Source: Halonatronum saccharophilum DSM 13868
Lineage (GTDB): Bacteria > Bacillota > Halanaerobiia > Halobacteroidales > Halobacteroidaceae
Assembly (NCBI RefSeq): GCF_000517025.1
Contig: NZ_KI912096.1
Coordinates: forward strand, 6,931-62,151
DNA length: 55,221 bases
Direction of reading: 5' to 3'
Under the pieces are notes generated by a model, which saw nothing but the letters and a program-made list of their open reading frames with translations, was not told the DNA's origin and searched no databases. Position 1 is the first letter of the stretch; each line of letters opens with the position of its first letter. Both the position numbers and the translations under genes were made by a program. Shown one piece after another: positions 14,940 through 24,251 of this stretch.

Positions 14940-17900
14940 TTGGAAAATCAAGTGTTAGAAGAAGGTAAGAACAGTTTGGATGTTAGAAAAGCTGAGGAAC
15001 TTTTCTCAGCTTATAATCTGGTAGATAACTTTGTCAAAAAGAACTATTTAATTAACCTTGCTAGTAATGATATAGTCCCAGTTTCTGATAAGATTAAAAA
15101 TTTGAAGGTTTCAGATTCTATTAGAATTTTTAAATTAAATAAGGTTGTCTATGATAGTAAAGAAGATAATTTAGATAAGTTGCTTAGTGTATATAATACT
15201 ATTGAAACGATTGGAGGTTCTTTAATATTAATAATAGATAGTGATGGTAAGAAAACTGATTTTTATATAGGTATTAAGGTAGCTTCTAAAGATAGTGCCC
15301 CTTCTTCAGCACAAAATGCTCTAAAGAAGAGCTTGAGTGGAAACTTTGCTGGGACTGAAGTAGATAATTTAACTAACTCTAGGATAGAGGAGCTGACAGA
15401 AAGTCTGCTAAAAACTCCTTATAGAGAGAGTAATAGGGTAGTCTCATCAGTCTCTGGGATTCCCTCTTTGAAGGACCAAGATAAGGAGAAGTTTGTGCAA
15501 GGGATTGAGAAGTTAATCGATTCAATGAGTGGCGAGAAATTTTCAGCAATCTTTATAGCTGACCCCGTTGAAGATCAAAAGATTGAAGAAATTAGAAGGG
15601 GTTATGAAAATTTATATTCTCAGCTAATTCCTTTTGCTAAAACAGATTTAAACTTTTCTGAGAACGAGAGCAAAGCTATTACAGAAGGAGTTACTGAAGG
15701 ATTTACCAAAACGGTTAACCATAGCTTAAGTCAGACCCAAAGTCATGCAGAAGGTACTTCAACTTCTGTTAATGAAAGTAGCAGCAAGGGAAAGACTAGA
15801 AATGCAGGAGGAGTTATAGGAGCAGCAGGAGCTGGAATTGGGTTTGCTTTTGGAGGCCCTCTTGGAGCTATAGCTGGAGGAGCAGTAGGTGGTGTTATAG
15901 GAGGTATGGTTGGAAGTTCAACTGATACGGAGACTACAGGACATACCCAGACTGCTAATACTTCTGATAGTAGTAGCAAAACTTTGCAAAGAGGGGAATC
16001 AACCTCCGATTCTGTGCAAAAGAATAACTCTGAAACTAATACTTTGGGAGGTTCAAGATCATTACAGATAAATTTAGAGAATAAGGTGGTTATGAACCTA
16101 CTGGATGAGATTGAAGGGCAACTAGATAGGGTGAAAGAAGGGAAAGATTTTGGCATGTGGAATTCGGCATTCTATTTTATTGCTGATGATAGACAGACAT
16201 CAGAAATAGCTGCTAGTACCTTTAAAGCAATAATCAGAGGAGAAAACTCTGCAATAGAGAGTTCATTTATAAATACTTGGGACAACAGTAATGACATAAA
16301 TTTAATTGAAATGCAAAATTACTTAAGGAAGTTTCATCACCCTTTGATAGATTTAGATGTAGATAATAACTTTAATATTCCTTATGTTACTCCAGGGTCA
16401 TTGTTGAGCGGTAGGGAATTGACTATTCCCTTTGGATTCCCAAAGAAATCGGTTAATGGACTATCGGTCATAGAGATGGCTGAGTTTGGTAGAAATATAA
16501 TAAGCCATAATAACAGAGAGGGAAGAGCTAAAGTTGATATAGGCAATATATTTCATATGGGGAAAGCAGAAGATACTAGAGTGGAGATTGATGTGAATAG
16601 CTTAGCTATGCATACCTTTATAACCGGTTCTACGGGTTCAGGAAAGTCAAATACAATCTGTAATCTATTAGACAATCTTGATAAGAAGGGGATAAATTTC
16701 TTAGCTATTGAGCCTGCTAAAGGAGAGTATAAGAGTATCTTGGGTGGTCGAAATGATGTAAATGTATATGGTACAAATCCTAAATTTACTCCAATGCTCA
16801 AAATTAATCCCTTTAAATTTAGAGATTCGATACATGTATTAGAGCATATTGATAGATTAATAGAGATATTTAATGCTTGTTGGCCAATGTATGCTGCTAT
16901 GCCTGCTGTTTTAAAAGAGGGTATTGAAAGGGTTTATGAGATGAAAGGATGGGATCTTGAATATTCACGCAGTTTTTCTGGTGTTGTAGAGTATCCTAGC
17001 TTTGAAGATTTGGCAAAGGTTTTACCGATGGTTATTCAAGAGTCAGGTTATTCTCAAGAACTTAAGAGCAATTATACAGGTGCATTAGTCACTAGGGTCA
17101 ACTCTTTGACCAATGGTCTTGTTGGAAGGGTTTTTAGCAGTGATGAGATAGAAAACGAAAAATTATTTAAAGAGAATTGTATTGTAGATTTGAGTAGAAT
17201 AGGGTCTGTTGAGACAAAATCCTTAATCATGGGAATATTATTTTTAAGATTACAAGAGGATAGGTATGCTGATTTTAGTGGAGAAAGTTCCGATTTGAAG
17301 CATGTTACTGTACTAGAAGAAGCTCATAATCTGCTTAGAAAGACCTCTTTAGACCAGAGTCAAGAAGGGGCCAACTTACAAGGAAAATCTGTTGAAATGA
17401 TTTCTAATTCCATTGCGGAGATGAGAAGTTATGGAGAAGGGTTTATAATTGCCGATCAATCACCAAATTTATTAGACCAATCAGTTATTAAGAATACCAA
17501 TACCAAGATTATATTGAGGCTACCAGATGAAGAAGATAGGCAACTAGTTGGAAGAGCGGCAGGATTAAACGAAGATCAAATTAGAGAATTGGCCAAGCTT
17601 AGAACAGGGGTAGCAGCAATTTATCAAAATGATTGGTTAGAGCCAATATTGGCAAAGATAGATAGGTATGAAGTAAAAGTTCCTTTTAGTCATATTAGCA
17701 ACATTGAAGAGAAGGTTGCAGATGACAAAGAGATGCGTAGTCAGTTGATAAAGTTATTATTAAGATTTAATTTAGAAGAGGAGATAGATTTGAGTTATAT
17801 AGATATAGAGAAACTAAAGAACTGGCTAACAGGAGAAAAGATTAAGAAGAAGATTAAAGAGGAGTTACTTGTTAATTTAGATAATTATAAGAGGTATGAA

Positions 17901-18188
17901 AATATGGAATTATGGGATAAGAGTAAGTTTGAAGAGGTATCTGAAATGATTTCAGAGTTCTTTGATACTAAGAGATTAGTAAGGTTTGCTTTTGATTCTA
18001 ATGATTTTATAGATTGGACAGATAACTTTAAATTTGGGCTTAAGAATTATGTAGAAATTAATAATGTTGAATTAGAAAATATTTTAGTAAAACACCTATT
18101 AAATAATAAGGCTAAAGATGATGAAGGTTTTAAAGATTTTTATTTCAATTGGGTTGAAAGAGTAGAAAGAAAAGGGGGGATAATATGA
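14940..18188 (+). CDS. HerA/DUF87-type ATPase with glycine-zipper segment
   Basis: About 1082 residues. The N-terminal half holds an unfamiliar domain. It is followed by a Ser/Thr-rich stretch and a long glycine zipper (VIGAAGAGIGFAFGGPLGAI and on, about residues 290-326) flanked by more Ser/Thr-rich sequence, able to insert into membranes. The C-terminal half is a HerA/FtsK-like motor: Walker A TGSTGSGKSN (near 562), the AKGEYKS region, Walker B VTVLEEAH (near 790), and sensor segments IIADQSP and IILRLPDEEDRQL. TTG 14940 has AGGTAGGTGA before it. The stop overlaps the ATG of the nuclease gene by ATGA. HerA motors pump DNA or assemble with nucleases; here it may energise or translocate the nuclease that follows. 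Confidence 0.85.
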   Translation: MENQVLEEGKNSLDVRKAEELFSAYNLVDNFVKKNYLINLASNDIVPVSDKIKNLKVSDSIRIFKLNKVVYDSKEDNLDKLLSVYNTIETIGGSLILIIDSDGKKTDFYIGIKVASKDSAPSSAQNALKKSLSGNFAGTEVDNLTNSRIEELTESLLKTPYRESNRVVSSVSGIPSLKDQDKEKFVQGIEKLIDSMSGEKFSAIFIADPVEDQKIEEIRRGYENLYSQLIPFAKTDLNFSENESKAITEGVTEGFTKTVNHSLSQTQSHAEGTSTSVNESSSKGKTRNAGGVIGAAGAGIGFAFGGPLGAIAGGAVGGVIGGMVGSSTDTETTGHTQTANTSDSSSKTLQRGESTSDSVQKNNSETNTLGGSRSLQINLENKVVMNLLDEIEGQLDRVKEGKDFGMWNSAFYFIADDRQTSEIAASTFKAIIRGENSAIESSFINTWDNSNDINLIEMQNYLRKFHHPLIDLDVDNNFNIPYVTPGSLLSGRELTIPFGFPKKSVNGLSVIEMAEFGRNIISHNNREGRAKVDIGNIFHMGKAEDTRVEIDVNSLAMHTFITGSTGSGKSNTICNLLDNLDKKGINFLAIEPAKGEYKSILGGRNDVNVYGTNPKFTPMLKINPFKFRDSIHVLEHIDRLIEIFNACWPMYAAMPAVLKEGIERVYEMKGWDLEYSRSFSGVVEYPSFEDLAKVLPMVIQESGYSQELKSNYTGALVTRVNSLTNGLVGRVFSSDEIENEKLFKENCIVDLSRIGSVETKSLIMGILFLRLQEDRYADFSGESSDLKHVTVLEEAHNLLRKTSLDQSQEGANLQGKSVEMISNSIAEMRSYGEGFIIADQSPNLLDQSVIKNTNTKIILRLPDEEDRQLVGRAAGLNEDQIRELAKLRTGVAAIYQNDWLEPILAKIDRYEVKVPFSHISNIEEKVADDKEMRSQLIKLLLRFNLEEEIDLSYIDIEKLKNWLTGEKIKKKIKEELLVNLDNYKRYENMELWDKSKFEEVSEMISEFFDTKRLVRFAFDSNDFIDWTDNFKFGLKNYVEINNVELENILVKHLLNNKAKDDEGFKDFYFNWVERVERKGGII

Positions 18189-18730
18189 TAGAGTCCTTTA
18201 TTTTAAAAGAAGTTGGAAAAGAGTTGGTTAAGGAGTCGTCGGAGATACCTAAATTTGCCAAAGGACTAAAACCTAAGGAGATTACTAGCTTTGAAGAAGC
18301 GAATAAAGATTATGAAAAAATAAAAACTCGTAATGAAGGTCTTGAAGGACTGAGGCATTCTGAAACAGGTGTTTCGTTTCAAAAGAAAGAGATTGATTTA
18401 GGTGAAAAAATTATAGAAGGTGTATTCCCTGAGTTTACAGCAGAATTTGAAATGGAATTAGACGAATCCTTACACTTAGAAAGTGATAGGAAGCAATTTC
18501 AAGCAGCTAATTCTGAATTATTAAAAGAGGTAGTTGAAAATCCAGAATTAAAAGAGAAGTTTAATTCAGAACAGCTAGAACAGATAATGGAAGGTGAAAC
18601 GCCAGATGGTTATACATGGCATCATAGTGAACAGCCAGGAGTAATGCAATTAGTTGATGAAAAAACACACGCTCAAACTGGTCATACTGGCGGAAAAGCA
18701 ATTTGGGGTGGAGGTCAAGGTAATAGATAA
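18185..18730 (+). CDS. WHH/HNH-superfamily nuclease (toxin-type)
   Basis: 181 residues. The last 80 or so contain DGYTWHHSEQPGVMQLVD followed by HAQTGHTGGKAIWGGG. This is the pattern of the WHH branch of the HNH/endonuclease VII superfamily, usually the toxic tip of polymorphic bacterial toxins. The catalytic candidates are the two His in WHH and the later His residues. The N-terminal 90 residues are charged and helical, with no signal peptide. The gene overlaps the HerA gene by four bases (ATGA) and is followed by an SMI1/KNR4 immunity-like gene. That placement makes it a toxin or effector whose activity is kept in check locally. DNA as substrate is inferred from the family. Confidence 0.82.
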   Translation: MIESFILKEVGKELVKESSEIPKFAKGLKPKEITSFEEANKDYEKIKTRNEGLEGLRHSETGVSFQKKEIDLGEKIIEGVFPEFTAEFEMELDESLHLESDRKQFQAANSELLKEVVENPELKEKFNSEQLEQIMEGETPDGYTWHHSEQPGVMQLVDEKTHAQTGHTGGKAIWGGGQGNR

Positions 18731-18749
18731 TTATAGAGGAGGGAATTAA

Positions 18750-19181
18750 ATGTCTAATCAAGTAATTTGGAAGTTTGCTAAAGAAGATGTAAAAGAGGAT
18801 AGGGTTAATCAAATCGAGGAGAAATTGAATATTAAGTTTCCTAAAGATTATATTGAGTGCATTATGAATAATAATGGAGCTAGACCTAGACCTAATGCAT
18901 TTGATATTAAAGAAAGAAGTGAGATTACAATTAAATCATTATTAAGAGTAGATGAAGAAGAAGGTAACTTATTAGATACTTATGAGTGGATAAAGGGTAG
19001 ATTACCAGAAAATATATATCCATTTGCTAGTGATAACTTTGGAAATTATATCTGCTTTGATTATCGTGAAAATAAAGTGCCCAACGTTGTTTTTTGGGAT
19101 CATGAAGAACCAGATAGTAATAATTCTATTAAATATATAGCTGAAAGTTTTAGTGATTTATTATTGAAATTATATAAATAA
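18750..19181 (+). CDS. SMI1/KNR4-family immunity-like protein
   Basis: 143 residues with the family features: an N-terminal IEEKLNIKFPKDYIECIMNNNGA block, a central beta-rich part, and DNFGNYICFDYRENKVPNVVFWDHE with the conserved acidic residues. SMI1/KNR4 proteins are frequent immunity proteins for nuclease toxins. It directly follows the WHH nuclease, with its own GAGGAGGG ribosome binding site, and a terminator closes the operon after it. The likely role is to bind and neutralise the nuclease in the producing cell. Confidence 0.87.
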   Translation: MSNQVIWKFAKEDVKEDRVNQIEEKLNIKFPKDYIECIMNNNGARPRPNAFDIKERSEITIKSLLRVDEEEGNLLDTYEWIKGRLPENIYPFASDNFGNYICFDYRENKVPNVVFWDHEEPDSNNSIKYIAESFSDLLLKLYK

Positions 19182-19185
19182 ATCT

Positions 19186-19216
19186 AAAAAACCACTAGCA
19201 TTTGCTGGTGGTTTTT
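19186..19216 (+). terminator. Intrinsic terminator closing the dynamin-HerA-nuclease operon
   Basis: ACCACTAGCA pairs with TGCTGGTGGT (one G-U) around a two-base spacer. A-runs before and T-runs after extend the stem and give the U-tract. It begins a few bases past the SMI1-like stop codon. Confidence 0.9.
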
Positions 19217-19306
19217 GTCCTCTTATGAACTTTTTTGCAGGAAAACAATAGGATGCTGATGAAATAATTAATAGAAATAACTACTTACCAAAGGAGGGTG
19301 AAGAGA

Positions 19307-21388
19307 GTGGATAAAGCTATAGTTCTATCAGACTCTTATATAGATAGTTTTGATAGTTTAGATAAGCAATCAAGAAAGTTAATTAAAAAAAGCCTTAAGA
19401 AGTTTGCATTACAGGAGAAGGGAAATGGGTTCCAACTCCATGACCTACATAGAACAGATTGTGATTCAAGCTTTAAGAGTATCAGGATAAATAGAGATCT
19501 AAGGGCCATCCTCTCTCAAAAAGGGGACAAGTATATATTCTTATATGTGGACCACCATGATGATGCCTATGACTGGGCCAAAAATAAGTACCTCGACAAG
19601 AGTAGTTTCGGATCGGTATTTCTCTATGATGACTATAAGTTAAAGACCTATCAGGCTGAAGAGATGAGTGATGAGGAGATAAACCAATTCTTCGATAATA
19701 GACCTTCATTGTTAGAAGATCAAGGTGTTACTATCAAAGATTTACTCAAACTAGATATCAACCAGGTTCATGGTGAGTATCTGATGCAGATCAAAGATGA
19801 AGGTAAGTTCTTAGAGTTCATCTCCTTTATGCCTGAGGAGATACAGGAGGGACTAATAGATATCATTGCAGGTGAGAAGAGTGTTGCTCAGGTCTATAAT
19901 ATACTCATCGATAATCTCTTAGAAGAGGCCGACTCCATAGAAGAAGGGTTAGAGCATAAGGACTCTAAGAGGAGGTTCTATACTGTAGAGGATATAGAGG
20001 AGCTTGACCATATACTCGATGAGGGTATGGACCGATGGAAATTATTTCTCCACCCCAAACAGCAGGAGTATGTTAAGAAGGACTATAACGGGCCAACGCT
20101 GATAGAGGGTGGTCCAGGAACAGGGAAGACAGTGGTAGGTATGCACCGAGCTGTACACCTTGCTAAGAATATCTTTACCCAAGAGGATGAGAAGATACTC
20201 TTTTGTACCTTCAGCAAGAAGTTGGCTACCTATATTAAGGGTAATATGGAGGAGTTGGCAGAGCAGAAGGGAGTGAAAGGAAGGATAGAGGTCTGGGGTG
20301 TAGATAGCTTAATCTATCACCTTATGAAGGATTATAATCTGCCACGTCCTATCTTTGATTATAAGAAGCTTGAAGAGCTAATGGAGGAAATCTATCTGAA
20401 GATGGAGTTGCCAAGATCATTTTACTTCTATAAGAGTGAGTATAAGGAAGTAATACAGCGTAATAATATCAAAAGTTTAGTGGAGTATCTTAATGTAGAT
20501 AGGATTGGCAGAGGAGAGCCTTTATATAAGAAGGAGCGAAGAAATGTGTGGACCTTCATGGAGAAGATTCTAGAGGAGAAGAGAATTAGGGGCTTAATAG
20601 ATTATGAGGATCGAGCCGCTTTATTGGTAGAGGCTATGGAGAAAGGAGATGTTGGCCCGAGGTATAACTCGATTATAGTCGATGAGGCCCAGGATCTATC
20701 CCCAATGAAACTCAAGGTTTTGGGAGGTTTGGTCAAAGCAGGTAAGAATAATCTAATGTTACTTTCAGACCGCAACCAGAGAATATTCCAATTAAGTAGT
20801 TGGAAGAGGGATGCGGGAATAGATATAGTAGGTAGGGCCTATTATCTGACCTTAAATTATCGAACCACCGAGCAGATTAGAAGATATGCCGATAGTCAGC
20901 TTATAAGCTCTCAAGTAGATGCAGATTATATTAGAGAGTATAAGAGCCTATTTAGAGGACCAGAGCCTAGGGTGAGATCCTTTGATAACCATAAGGAACA
21001 GTATCGTTACATCGTATCACAGGTTAGAGAACTTCTTGACTCTGGAATTGAGGGTTATCAGATAGCAATTTTAACTCCTACCTCTGGCGACTTTAAGAAG
21101 ATAGAAGGTATCTTAGAGTATGAAGGGATACCTCATACAATTTTAAAGAAGAGCAGATATCCAAAGGCGGGAGATGGGGTATCAGTCACCACATTACATG
21201 GTAGTAAGGGGCTAGAGTTTAGGGCAGTAATTATAGCCAACTATTCAGAGGTTGCTCAACGAGTAAGAAGGGAGATCCCTAAAGAGTTCTATGGTCAAAA
21301 TGACTTAAAACAGATTGAATGTGTTAAGTATGTAGCCTGTACTCGAGCCAGAGAGGAGTTGTTTATAAATTACGTTAGCAAGAGTTAA
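19307..21388 (+). CDS. UvrD-like SF1 helicase with RelE/ParE-like N-terminus
   Basis: About 693 residues. Residues 1-95 resemble the RelE/ParE fold (FQLHDLHRTDCDSSFKSIRI, AILSQKGDKYIFLYVDHHDD). A linker of about 140 residues leads to an SF1 helicase: Walker A GGPGTGKTVVG, Walker B IVDEAQDLSP, motif III LLSDRNQRIF, motif IV LNYRTTEQI, motif V TTLHGSKGLEF and motif VI VACTRAREEL. The fold should unwind DNA 3' to 5' using ATP. GTG 19307 follows AGGAGGGTG. The gene comes 125 bases after the terminator of the nuclease operon, so it is a separate unit. Proteins joining a toxin-like N-terminus to such a helicase are often hypothetical; a defence role is inferred from the neighbourhood. Confidence 0.82.
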   Translation: MDKAIVLSDSYIDSFDSLDKQSRKLIKKSLKKFALQEKGNGFQLHDLHRTDCDSSFKSIRINRDLRAILSQKGDKYIFLYVDHHDDAYDWAKNKYLDKSSFGSVFLYDDYKLKTYQAEEMSDEEINQFFDNRPSLLEDQGVTIKDLLKLDINQVHGEYLMQIKDEGKFLEFISFMPEEIQEGLIDIIAGEKSVAQVYNILIDNLLEEADSIEEGLEHKDSKRRFYTVEDIEELDHILDEGMDRWKLFLHPKQQEYVKKDYNGPTLIEGGPGTGKTVVGMHRAVHLAKNIFTQEDEKILFCTFSKKLATYIKGNMEELAEQKGVKGRIEVWGVDSLIYHLMKDYNLPRPIFDYKKLEELMEEIYLKMELPRSFYFYKSEYKEVIQRNNIKSLVEYLNVDRIGRGEPLYKKERRNVWTFMEKILEEKRIRGLIDYEDRAALLVEAMEKGDVGPRYNSIIVDEAQDLSPMKLKVLGGLVKAGKNNLMLLSDRNQRIFQLSSWKRDAGIDIVGRAYYLTLNYRTTEQIRRYADSQLISSQVDADYIREYKSLFRGPEPRVRSFDNHKEQYRYIVSQVRELLDSGIEGYQIAILTPTSGDFKKIEGILEYEGIPHTILKKSRYPKAGDGVSVTTLHGSKGLEFRAVIIANYSEVAQRVRREIPKEFYGQNDLKQIECVKYVACTRAREELFINYVSKS

Positions 21389-21753
21389 GGGGAGCAAGAG
21401 ATTAATGATAAAGATTATTTTTCTAAAATTTTATAAGAATAATGAAATATATTTTTAATGTCTTGTTAGGCAAGATACTTATTGATAAGATAATAACTTC
21501 TGAGAGGTAAGTAAAAGTGTGTCATCTAAACCATCTAAGTAGTAGGTATGAGTAAGTTGGTATAAATTTGGAAGATATAAGAGTTAAATTATTGATATAA
21601 TATAAGGTGAAGAACTAACTTAAATTAGTTAAGAGTGCAAAGTAAGAGTTGGTTCAAAACATAAAAGAGTAATCAATAACCACAAAGAAGTCAAGGGCCA
21701 ACGCCTTTGACTTTTTTAGTTACAAATTAAAAATAAGGGGGTGTTGTCAGTAA
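21389..21753 (+). other. Intergenic region before the packaging module
   Basis: No gene is seen in these 365 bases. They hold a GATATAATATAAGGTGAAGA segment (near 21593) that is also found at 28486, and then a terminator (21688-21717) 37 bases before the terminase start. The pair could mark a short RNA of about 110 bases or simply a duplicated spacer. Confidence 0.5.
21688..21717 (+). terminator. Intrinsic terminator, copy 2 of a repeated hairpin
   Basis: AAGTCAAGG pairs with CCTTTGACTT around GCCAACG, followed by a T-run. The sequence is almost that of the hairpins at 8372 and 28598. Confidence 0.85.
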
Positions 21754-22332
21754 ATGAATGATGAAGAGACCAAGATCATTAAATGTAGTGGAAAGAAAGG
21801 TGATGGTAGCAGGTGTAGTAGAAAGAATGAGGTCAACTCAGACTTTAAAGGTAATTGGTACTGCTGGCAACACAAAAAGAAGTCACAGAATGTCACAGAT
21901 GTGGAGAGTAAGGAGTTAGACCAGAATCAGCTTAAGGCTATAGAACTTCTTATCTCAGGAGAGTTTACTAAAACCGAGATAGCCAAGAAGTGTGACATCA
22001 GTAGAAGGCAGTTGTATAGGTGGCTGGAGGATGAATTCTTTAAAGAGGTTTACTACCAAAGGCTAGATGAGATCAAGGATAAGTTCAATCCTAAGTTGCT
22101 GAATATGATTAATGGTATTATGGATTCTACTAAGGTGGAGGAGATAGAGGAAGAACTTGATAAGATTGATGCTTTGGAGAAGTTATTTAAGCTGTATCAG
22201 TTATTGAATGGTGAGGCAACTGATATTATTAAGGGGGATTTTAAGCATAAGGGAGATATGAACTATAGGATTGATTTATCTTATATGAGTGACGAGGAGT
22301 TAGAAAAAGAGCTGGAAAAGATTAAGGGATAA
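21754..22332 (+). CDS. Terminase small subunit
   Basis: 192 residues. The N-terminus has a Cys/His cluster (CSGKKGDGSRCSRKN ... WYCWQH, about 10-40) likely to bind zinc. A helix-turn-helix, FTKTEIAKKCDISRRQLYRWL, follows near 70-90, and then a helical oligomerisation region. Small terminase subunits bind the pac or cos site and load the motor. It stands directly before the large subunit, starts at ATG with GGGGGTG upstream, and is the first gene of the head module. Confidence 0.82.
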   Translation: MNDEETKIIKCSGKKGDGSRCSRKNEVNSDFKGNWYCWQHKKKSQNVTDVESKELDQNQLKAIELLISGEFTKTEIAKKCDISRRQLYRWLEDEFFKEVYYQRLDEIKDKFNPKLLNMINGIMDSTKVEEIEEELDKIDALEKLFKLYQLLNGEATDIIKGDFKHKGDMNYRIDLSYMSDEELEKELEKIKG

Positions 22333-22439
22333 TAAAGAACAGTTGATAATTGATAATTGAAAATTGAGAGTTAGAAAGCAATTAAGGATTAAGAATTGAA
22401 AGTCAAGAGCAAAGAAAAGAATAAAATTAATCATAGGTG

Positions 22440-23879
22440 ATGGATATGGATAGAAGGGATAGGGAGCGATTGTTGGTTTTTGAGCGGGAGAGGAGGATTA
22501 GGAGGGCCAAGAAAAGCTTGTGGGAGTTTTGTAAGATGTTGGCCCCGGACTTTTATAGAGAGGGAAGGTGGCATTTAAAGTTGTTGTGCGATACCTTGCA
22601 AGCTCTTTATGAGGGTAGGTTGGTCAAGGAGGATGGGAGCCCTTATAAGAAGTTGATGATGAATATGCCACCACGCCATGGTAAGTCTAGGACTTTGATT
22701 AATTTCTGTATGTGGGCATTGGGTAGGGATAAGAGCAATAAGGTGATCACTTGTAGCTATAATGATGATGCAGCAAGTGATTTTTCTCGTTATACCAGAG
22801 ATGGAATAGCCCAGGAGAAGACTTATCCTCATGAGATTGTTTATGGAGATATCTTCCCAGAGAGTAGGATCAAGAAGGGGAATGGTTCTTATCAGCAGTG
22901 GGCTTTGGAGGGTGAGTTCTTTAACTATAAGGGTGCTGGAATTGGAGGTAGTATTACCGGAAAGGGTTGTAATATCTCTATAGTTGATGATCCAGTAAAG
23001 GATGCAGAGACGGCTCTTAATGCTAGGGCCTTGGATAAGATATGGACCTGGTATAGTGGGACCTTTCTTTCTCGTAAGGAGGAAGGGGCAATTGAGATTA
23101 TTAATATGACTAGGTGGGCCAAGAAGGATATCTGTGGTCGGATATTGGTTGGCCCGGAGGCAGATGATTGGTATCTATTGAAGTTAGAGGCTAAAGACCA
23201 GGAAGGGAAGATGCTATGTTCTGGCCTCCTCTCAGAGAAAAGTTATCAGAGTTTGAAGGTTAATATGGTGCCAGAGATATTTAAGGCCAACTATCACCAG
23301 GAGCCGATAGATCAGAAGGGTAAGCTTTATAGCCATTTTAGTACTTATAACTGTTTACCAGCTAATCAAGAAGGAAAAATGATTATCTCCTATATTGATA
23401 CTGCTGATCAAGGAGATGATTACCTCTGTGCTATAGCAGGTTTAGAGTATGAAGGAGAAATTTATATAGTTGATGTTCTTTATACCAAAGCAGGAATGGA
23501 GGTTACTGAACCCCAGACAGCAGAGTTTTTGGTTAGAAATGGGGTTAATAAGGTTAAGATTGAGAGTAATAATGGTGGTAGAAGCTTTGCTAGGAATGTA
23601 GAGAGGATATTATGGGAGGAGTATAAGACAAGAAGGATTGACCTGCAATGGTTTCATCAGAGCAAGAATAAGAAGGCAAGGATTATATCTAATAGTAGCT
23701 TTGTGATGAATCATATTTATTATTCTGAGGATTGGAAGAATCGTTGGCCTAATTATTATGAGGCTATGAACTCTTATCAGAAATCAGGCAAAAATAGGAA
23801 TGATGATGGGCCAGATGCTACGACAGGGTTGGCTGAGATGGTGAGTGAAGGGTTTGAGTTGATGATCGGACGGGTTTAA
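22440..23879 (+). CDS. Terminase large subunit (packaging motor and nuclease)
   Basis: About 479 residues. The ATPase domain has a Walker A-like MPPRHGKSRT (near 75), Walker B NISIVDD (near 180) and a following MTRWAKKD coupling segment. The C-terminal RNase H-like nuclease has YIDTADQGDD (near 316) and the terminal acidic site NDDGPDAT (near 456). This is the standard two-domain TerL that cuts concatemers and drives DNA into the prohead. ATG 22440 is chosen; the upstream GTG overlaps the AGGTGA site. Length is normal and no lesion is seen. Confidence 0.93.
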   Translation: MDMDRRDRERLLVFERERRIRRAKKSLWEFCKMLAPDFYREGRWHLKLLCDTLQALYEGRLVKEDGSPYKKLMMNMPPRHGKSRTLINFCMWALGRDKSNKVITCSYNDDAASDFSRYTRDGIAQEKTYPHEIVYGDIFPESRIKKGNGSYQQWALEGEFFNYKGAGIGGSITGKGCNISIVDDPVKDAETALNARALDKIWTWYSGTFLSRKEEGAIEIINMTRWAKKDICGRILVGPEADDWYLLKLEAKDQEGKMLCSGLLSEKSYQSLKVNMVPEIFKANYHQEPIDQKGKLYSHFSTYNCLPANQEGKMIISYIDTADQGDDYLCAIAGLEYEGEIYIVDVLYTKAGMEVTEPQTAEFLVRNGVNKVKIESNNGGRSFARNVERILWEEYKTRRIDLQWFHQSKNKKARIISNSSFVMNHIYYSEDWKNRWPNYYEAMNSYQKSGKNRNDDGPDATTGLAEMVSEGFELMIGRV

Positions 23880-23882
23880 AAT

Positions 23883-23937
23883 TAAGGGATAAGGGATAAG
23901 GGATAAGGGATAAGGGATAAGGGATAAGGGATAAGGA
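23883..23937. repeat. Heptamer array (TAAGGGA), seven copies plus a partial unit
   Basis: Seven perfect tandem TAAGGGA units followed by TAAGGA, starting four bases after the TerL stop codon and reaching the start of the next gene. The same unit recurs at many gene ends between here and 34133. Confidence 0.95.
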
Positions 23938-24183
23938 GTGATAATTATTCTTAAGTATTTTAGAGAAGTTTTGTTATGTTTGGCTTGGATGCTTGGGTGG
24001 GGGCTGGTTACTTGGGCTTTGGTTGATTTGTTTGGGAGTTGGGTAGTTAAGTTTAGTGTTGGAGTTTTGTTATTAGGATTGGTGGGGTATGGGTTTATTT
24101 TGAAGGTTTTTAGTTATGGGATTTATGCACTATTAATTGATGAGGAAAAGGCTATTGAAAATAAAGTTAATAATATTAACTAA
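23938..24183 (+). CDS. Small membrane protein, about 81 aa
   Basis: Two strongly hydrophobic helices, at about residues 8-30 (LLCLAWMLGWGLVTWALVDL) and 36-60, then a short acidic tail. No family is recognised. The nominal GTG start touches the AAGGAG site, so the true start may be an ATT a few codons later. It stands between terminase and portal, where phages often carry small accessory genes. The tail (LLIDEEKAIENKVNN) would be cytoplasmic. Confidence 0.5.
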   Translation: MIIILKYFREVLLCLAWMLGWGLVTWALVDLFGSWVVKFSVGVLLLGLVGYGFILKVFSYGIYALLIDEEKAIENKVNNIN

Positions 24184-24251
24184 AAAGGTATTAATTAACA
24201 TTAAGTCAAGTATAATTAATTATATCAAATTAAAAATTAGGAGGAGATATA

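Noticed and set aside
15743-16156. Minus-strand 137-codon ORF within the HerA gene
   Set aside because: It is the antisense shadow of the Gly/Ser-rich zipper region. The Pro-rich product has no motif and no start signal.
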